The translations under genes and the position numbers were made by a program. This document shows, one piece after another, positions 4,050-6,679 of a DNA stretch of 6,679 bases (within the stretch, counting starts at the first letter, position 1; each line of letters opens with the position of its first letter). The stretch covers positions 1-6,679 of the forward strand of contig JBHELF010000011.1 of the NCBI GenBank assembly GCA_046263155.1, given 5' to 3'. The notes below the pieces were generated by a model, which had not been told where the DNA came from, ran no database searches, and saw only the letters and a list, made by a program, of their open reading frames with translations. This stretch comes from DATADF01 sp046263155. GTDB lineage: Bacteria; Actinomycetota; CADDZG01; WHSQ01.

Positions 4050-6113
4050 TTATGTGTTGGCTTCCGCCTTGGCGGCCTCGATGATCTTCTGCGCCAGATC
4101 GTGGGGGACTTCCTGGTAATGGCTGAAGCTCCACGAGAAGGTGCCCTTGCCTCCGGTCATGGATCTGAGGTCTGTCGCGTAGTGCGTGACTTCTGAGAAG
4201 GGCACTTTTGCTTTGACGATCTGGCGGCCGCCGCCGATCGAGTCGATGCCCTCGGGGATGCCGCGGCGCTTCTGTAGGTCGCCCATGATGTCGCCGGTGA
4301 ATTCCTCTGGGACCATGACCTCGAGCGCCCAGATGGGTTCCAGGAGAGTCATGCCCGCTTTCTCCATGGCGTCCTTCATCCCGGCGATCCCGGCGAGCTG
4401 GAAGGCCATGTCGGAGGAGTCGACGGAGTGGAACTTGCCGTCGTAGAGCTCGACTTTGATGTCGATCATCTGAAAACCGGTGCCGATGCCGTTGGCCATG
4501 GCCTGGCGCACACCTTTTTCAACTGAGGGGATCCACTGGTTGGGGATCGCGCCGCCGAAGATCTTGTCGACGTACTCGAAGCCTGCGCCGCGCTCCAGCG
4601 GTGTGACGCGGATGTAGGCGATGCCGTACTGGCCGTGGCCGCCGGATTGTTTGACGTGACGGCCGAGCGCCTCGGCTTCGGAGCGCAGCGTGGAGCGGTA
4701 GGGGACCTTGAAGGGGACCTCTTCGACCTCGACGCCGGACTTTCTCTTGAGGCGCTCCTGCGCGACGTCTAGGTGCGCGTCGCCCATGCCCCACAGGATC
4801 GTCTGGTGCGTGTCATCGTTTCGCTCCAGTTTCAACGAGGGGTCCTCTTCGATCAGCTTCGCGAGCCCGATCATGAGCTTGTCCTCGTCGCCCTTGGTCT
4901 TGGGCTGGATGGCTTTCGGAAGAAGCGGCTCGGGGGGCTCGATGCCGGGCAACACGATCGGGTTCGACTTGTCGGCGATGGTGTCGCCGGTGACGGTGTG
5001 GGTGAGCTTGGCGACGGCGCCGATGTCCCCGGCGACGATCTCGGACAGAGGCTCCTGGGTCTTGCCGCGCATGGTGAAGACGTGGCCCACGCGCTCGTCG
5101 GCGCGCTTGGTGGCGTTGTGCAGGGAGGCGTCGCCCTTCAGCACGCCGGAGTAGACGCGAAAGAAACTGACGCGCCCGACATAGGGGTCGGTCATGGTCT
5201 TGAAGACGAGCGCCGACATCGGCGCGTCGGGTTTTGGCTCGCGGCTCTGTCCGTCGGCTTCCACCGGCGGGCGGTCGAGCGGCGAGGGCCCGGCCTGGAC
5301 GATGAGGTCGGCGAGACGGTCGACCCCGATCAGATGCGTTGCCGAGCCGACGATCACGGGGAAGACGGATGCACCAGCGAGGCCGTCGTGAAGCGATGAC
5401 ACGACCTCGTCGCGCGTGAGCTCGCCGCCTTCTAAGTAGCGCTCGAGGAGCTCGTCGTTCGTCTCGGCCACCGAGTCCAAGAGAGCGGTGCGCACCTCGT
5501 CGACGCGCGCTTGGCGCTCCTCGGGAACCGGCTCCTCGGTGGACTTGCCGTGCTCGTCGTAGCCGAAGGCCGCGACGTCGATGACGGAGATCACGCCGCG
5601 GAACTCGTGCTCGCGCCCGAGGGGAAGAGAGATCGGTGCGATGCCCATGCCGAAGGCGTCGCGCAGTTGCTCGAGGGTGTTGCGGAACGAGGAGTTCTCG
5701 CGGTCGACCTTGTTCACGAAGACGATGCGGGGGAGCTGGAGCTCGTCGGCGTAGCGCCACGCCACTTGGGTCTGCACCTCGAGGCCCTCGACGGCGGAGA
5801 CCACGAACACGGCCAGGTCGGCCACTCGCATCGCGGCGCGCAGGTCACCGATGAAGTCTGCATAACCGGGGGCGTCGAGCACGTTGATCTTGTGCTCTTG
5901 CCATTCGACCGGCGCTAGGGCCGTCGAGATCGAGATGCCCTTTCTGATCTCCTCCTCGTCGAAGTCGCAGACCGTGTTGCCCTCGGTGATGCGTCCCATG
6001 CGCGTGGTGGCGCCGGAGGTAAACAAAAGGGCCTCAGCGAGTGAGGTCTTCCCCGACCCGCCGTGACCCACAAGCACAATGTTGCGGATGTTCTCCGTCG
6101 GGTAGGTCTTCAC
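4050..6113 (-). CDS. fusA2: Elongation factor G-like GTPase (EF-G2 / FusA2 type)
   Basis: This is a complete 687-residue, five-domain EF-G-like protein. The GTPase domain (about 1-280) has P-loop GHGGSGKT at 16-23, EGNTVCD near 45-50 (switch I), DAPGYADF at 80-87 (switch II), NKVD at 134-137 and GSATHLIGV at 256-264. Domain II begins near ALVFKTMTDPYVGRV (301-315), and domain III carries GMGDAHLDV (442-450). Domain IV carries GGHGQYG (491-497) and VDSSDMAF (564-571), and domain V carries MGDLQKRRG (610-618). The catalytic His of canonical EF-G (DTPGH) is Tyr84 here, as in mycobacterial FusA2/Rv0120c as I recall it. EF-G2 of Mycobacterium smegmatis is reported to bind GTP but to lack ribosome-dependent GTPase activity. 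It is thus more likely an accessory ribosome factor than the main translocase. GTG at 6113 is supported by AAGGAG five bases upstream. The gene is convergent with the pilin operon and divergent from the lipid-synthase gene. Confidence 0.9.
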   Translation of the reverse strand: MKTYPTENIRNIVLVGHGGSGKTSLAEALLFTSGATTRMGRITEGNTVCDFDEEEIRKGISISTALAPVEWQEHKINVLDAPGYADFIGDLRAAMRVADLAVFVVSAVEGLEVQTQVAWRYADELQLPRIVFVNKVDRENSSFRNTLEQLRDAFGMGIAPISLPLGREHEFRGVISVIDVAAFGYDEHGKSTEEPVPEERQARVDEVRTALLDSVAETNDELLERYLEGGELTRDEVVSSLHDGLAGASVFPVIVGSATHLIGVDRLADLIVQAGPSPLDRPPVEADGQSREPKPDAPMSALVFKTMTDPYVGRVSFFRVYSGVLKGDASLHNATKRADERVGHVFTMRGKTQEPLSEIVAGDIGAVAKLTHTVTGDTIADKSNPIVLPGIEPPEPLLPKAIQPKTKGDEDKLMIGLAKLIEEDPSLKLERNDDTHQTILWGMGDAHLDVAQERLKRKSGVEVEEVPFKVPYRSTLRSEAEALGRHVKQSGGHGQYGIAYIRVTPLERGAGFEYVDKIFGGAIPNQWIPSVEKGVRQAMANGIGTGFQMIDIKVELYDGKFHSVDSSDMAFQLAGIAGMKDAMEKAGMTLLEPIWALEVMVPEEFTGDIMGDLQKRRGIPEGIDSIGGGRQIVKAKVPFSEVTHYATDLRSMTGGKGTFSWSFSHYQEVPHDLAQKIIEAAKAEANT

Positions 6114-6118
6114 GGCGG

Positions 6119-6124
6119 CTCCTT
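6119..6124 (-). promoter_or_regulatory. Strong Shine-Dalgarno AAGGAG setting the GTG start of the EF-G-like gene
   Basis: On the minus strand, AAGGAG (6124-6119) lies five bases before the GTG at 6113. It is the most complete ribosome binding site in the window and fixes the start of the EF-G-like protein despite the non-ATG codon. Confidence 0.75.
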
Positions 6125-6149
6125 CATCGAATGTTTGGGAGCCGCAATG

Positions 6150-6177
6150 GTATTAGGGCCGAGCAAGGCCCCCGCAA
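6150..6177 (-). promoter_or_regulatory. Candidate sigma-70-type promoter for the EF-G-like gene
   Basis: On the minus strand, TTGCGG (6177-6172) is followed after 16 bases by TAATAC (6155-6150), a reasonable -35/-10 pair. An overlapping TACCAT (6152-6147) also fits TANNNT. This would give a leader of about 30 bases carrying the AAGGAG site. The assignment rests on motif reading only. Confidence 0.4.
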
Positions 6178-6202
6178 TCACGTCGCGCGGCGGGCTCCTC
6201 AC

Positions 6203-6208
6203 TAGGAT
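6203..6208 (+). promoter_or_regulatory. Candidate -10 box (or ribosome binding site) for the PIP synthase gene
   Basis: TAGGAT fits TANNNT and ends six bases before the GTG at 6215, the spacing of a leaderless promoter. The same bases contain AGGA (6204-6207), which is seven bases from the GTG and could instead act as a Shine-Dalgarno sequence. Mapping the 5' end would separate the two readings. There is no convincing -35. Confidence 0.4.
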
Positions 6209-6214
6209 GCGATC

Positions 6215-6679
6215 GTGCTCGATACCAAGATCCGCGCCGGATGGGATCGCATGATGCAGCCTGTCGGGCGGGGGCTGGCGAGGGCACGGATCAACCCCAA
6301 TGCGATAACGGTCGCCGGTGTAGCGGTCCAGGTCGGCGTCGCCGCCGCGATCCTCGAGGGTCGGTTGGTGCTTGCGGGCATGGTGGCCATCGCGGCGGCT
6401 CTGTTCGACGTCTTCGACGGGGCGGTGGCGAAGGCGAGGGGCCTGACGTCGAAGTTCGGAGCCCTCCTTGACTCGACCACCGATCGGCTCTCCGACGCGC
6501 TCTTCTTCCTGCCGGTCGCGTGGCTCTACGGGGTGGAGCCCGATGTCGCCCGGCACGACGAGCCCTGGGTCGCGGCGGTGTCACTTGCCACGTTGGTGCT
6601 GTCGTTTCTCGTCTCTTACGTGAAGGCGCGCGCCGAGGGCCTGGGCTACGAATGCCGTGTGGGCCTAGTCGAGCGCGCC
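6215..6679 (+). CDS. pgsA: Phosphatidylinositol-phosphate synthase (CDP-alcohol phosphatidyltransferase), N-terminal part, 3' end outside window
   Basis: The frame gives 155 residues to the right edge. A TAG at 6203 lies in frame just upstream, and GTG 6215 is the first start after it. ATG 6251 is an alternative but would cut into the N-terminal amphipathic segment. The CDP-alcohol phosphatidyltransferase signature is clear: D65-x2-D68-G69-x2-A72-K73-x8-G82-x3-D86-x3-D90, with four aspartates that bind metal and CDP-diacylglycerol. The following SYVKARAEGLGY and GLVERA closely match the actinobacterial PIP synthase (PgsA1, Rv2612c), in which this basic segment helps bind inositol phosphate. 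By family, this membrane enzyme joins CDP-diacylglycerol with inositol 3-phosphate to make phosphatidylinositol phosphate, the precursor of phosphatidylinositol and PI mannosides. An unusual point is Lys73 where the signature normally has Arg. A phosphatidylglycerophosphate synthase is less likely because of the KARAE/ERA match. Confidence 0.85.
   Translation, partial: MLDTKIRAGWDRMMQPVGRGLARARINPNAITVAGVAVQVGVAAAILEGRLVLAGMVAIAAALFDVFDGAVAKARGLTSKFGALLDSTTDRLSDALFFLPVAWLYGVEPDVARHDEPWVAAVSLATLVLSFLVSYVKARAEGLGYECRVGLVERA

Noticed and set aside
4773..5399. 208-codon open frame on the plus strand, antisense to the EF-G-like gene
   Set aside because: It mirrors the codon pattern of the EF-G-like gene, is rich in Gly/Val/Asp/Leu low-complexity sequence and has no domain. 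It is a shadow in high-GC DNA.
4050..6113. Tetracycline resistance ribosomal protection protein (TetM/TetO type)
   Set aside because: The domain layout is shared, but the switch II Tyr and the sequence pattern follow EF-G2 paralogues, and TetM-type proteins keep the catalytic His. There is no mobile context.
1..6679. CRISPR array, tRNA, rRNA or insertion sequence
   Set aside because: No regularly spaced repeats, cloverleaf-like segments, rRNA-like stretches or transposase motifs were seen on either strand.

Overview
The window reads as chromosomal DNA of a high-GC Gram-positive bacterium of the phylum Actinomycetota. The best taxonomic clue is the gene at the right edge. It resembles the actinobacterial phosphatidylinositol-phosphate synthase (PgsA1 type), in both its CDP-alcohol signature and its SYVKARAE-like segment. 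Other clues are an EF-G2-type second elongation factor G, a paired Sm-like protein and excisionase-type helix-turn-helix (HTH) gene next to Tad pilin genes, frequent GTG/TTG starts and apparently leaderless promoters. I cannot place it below phylum; an uncultured lineage is possible.

Layout, left to right. (1) Positions 2-622 hold the C-terminal part of a Ca2+/H+ antiporter (CAX), followed 7 bases later by a metal-dependent amidohydrolase (630-1475). A MIP18/DUF59-type iron-sulfur assembly factor (1497-1811) follows, probably from its own leaderless promoter. A hairpin plus T-run at 1824-1865 closes this plus-strand block. (2) Positions 1866-4049 form a separate module. It holds a hypothetical protein with two probable Sm-like barrels (1982-2494) and, converging on it with a 38-base overlap, an excisionase-like HTH protein on the minus strand (2457-2666). 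Then comes a tightly overlapped plus-strand operon of three small Tad-type pseudopilins: TadE-like (2783-3163), TadE-like (3160-3585) and TadG-like (3582-4001). No Flp pilin, TadA ATPase, TadB/TadC platform or TadV peptidase is in view. (3) A long imperfect hairpin (4003-4041) sits between the pilin operon and a convergent minus-strand EF-G-like GTPase (6113-4050). (4) Diverging from that GTPase is the start of the phosphatidylinositol-phosphate synthase (6215 to the window edge).

The flanking genes look like housekeeping or metabolic functions: ion homeostasis, Fe-S maturation, translation-factor-like GTPase and inositol-lipid synthesis. The middle module is the accessory part. Its most unusual points are these. 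The HTH gene has a well-conserved body but no usable start codon, and its expected N-terminus continues in the neighbouring frame. The about 110-base stretch between the HTH and TadE genes is dense with repeats: a 12-mer direct repeat, a 12-base palindrome and two inverted repeats, one of which could cover the start of the TadE message. The PIP synthase carries Lys in place of the usual Arg in its CDP-alcohol signature. I found no CRISPR array, tRNA, rRNA, insertion sequence or obvious phage gene.
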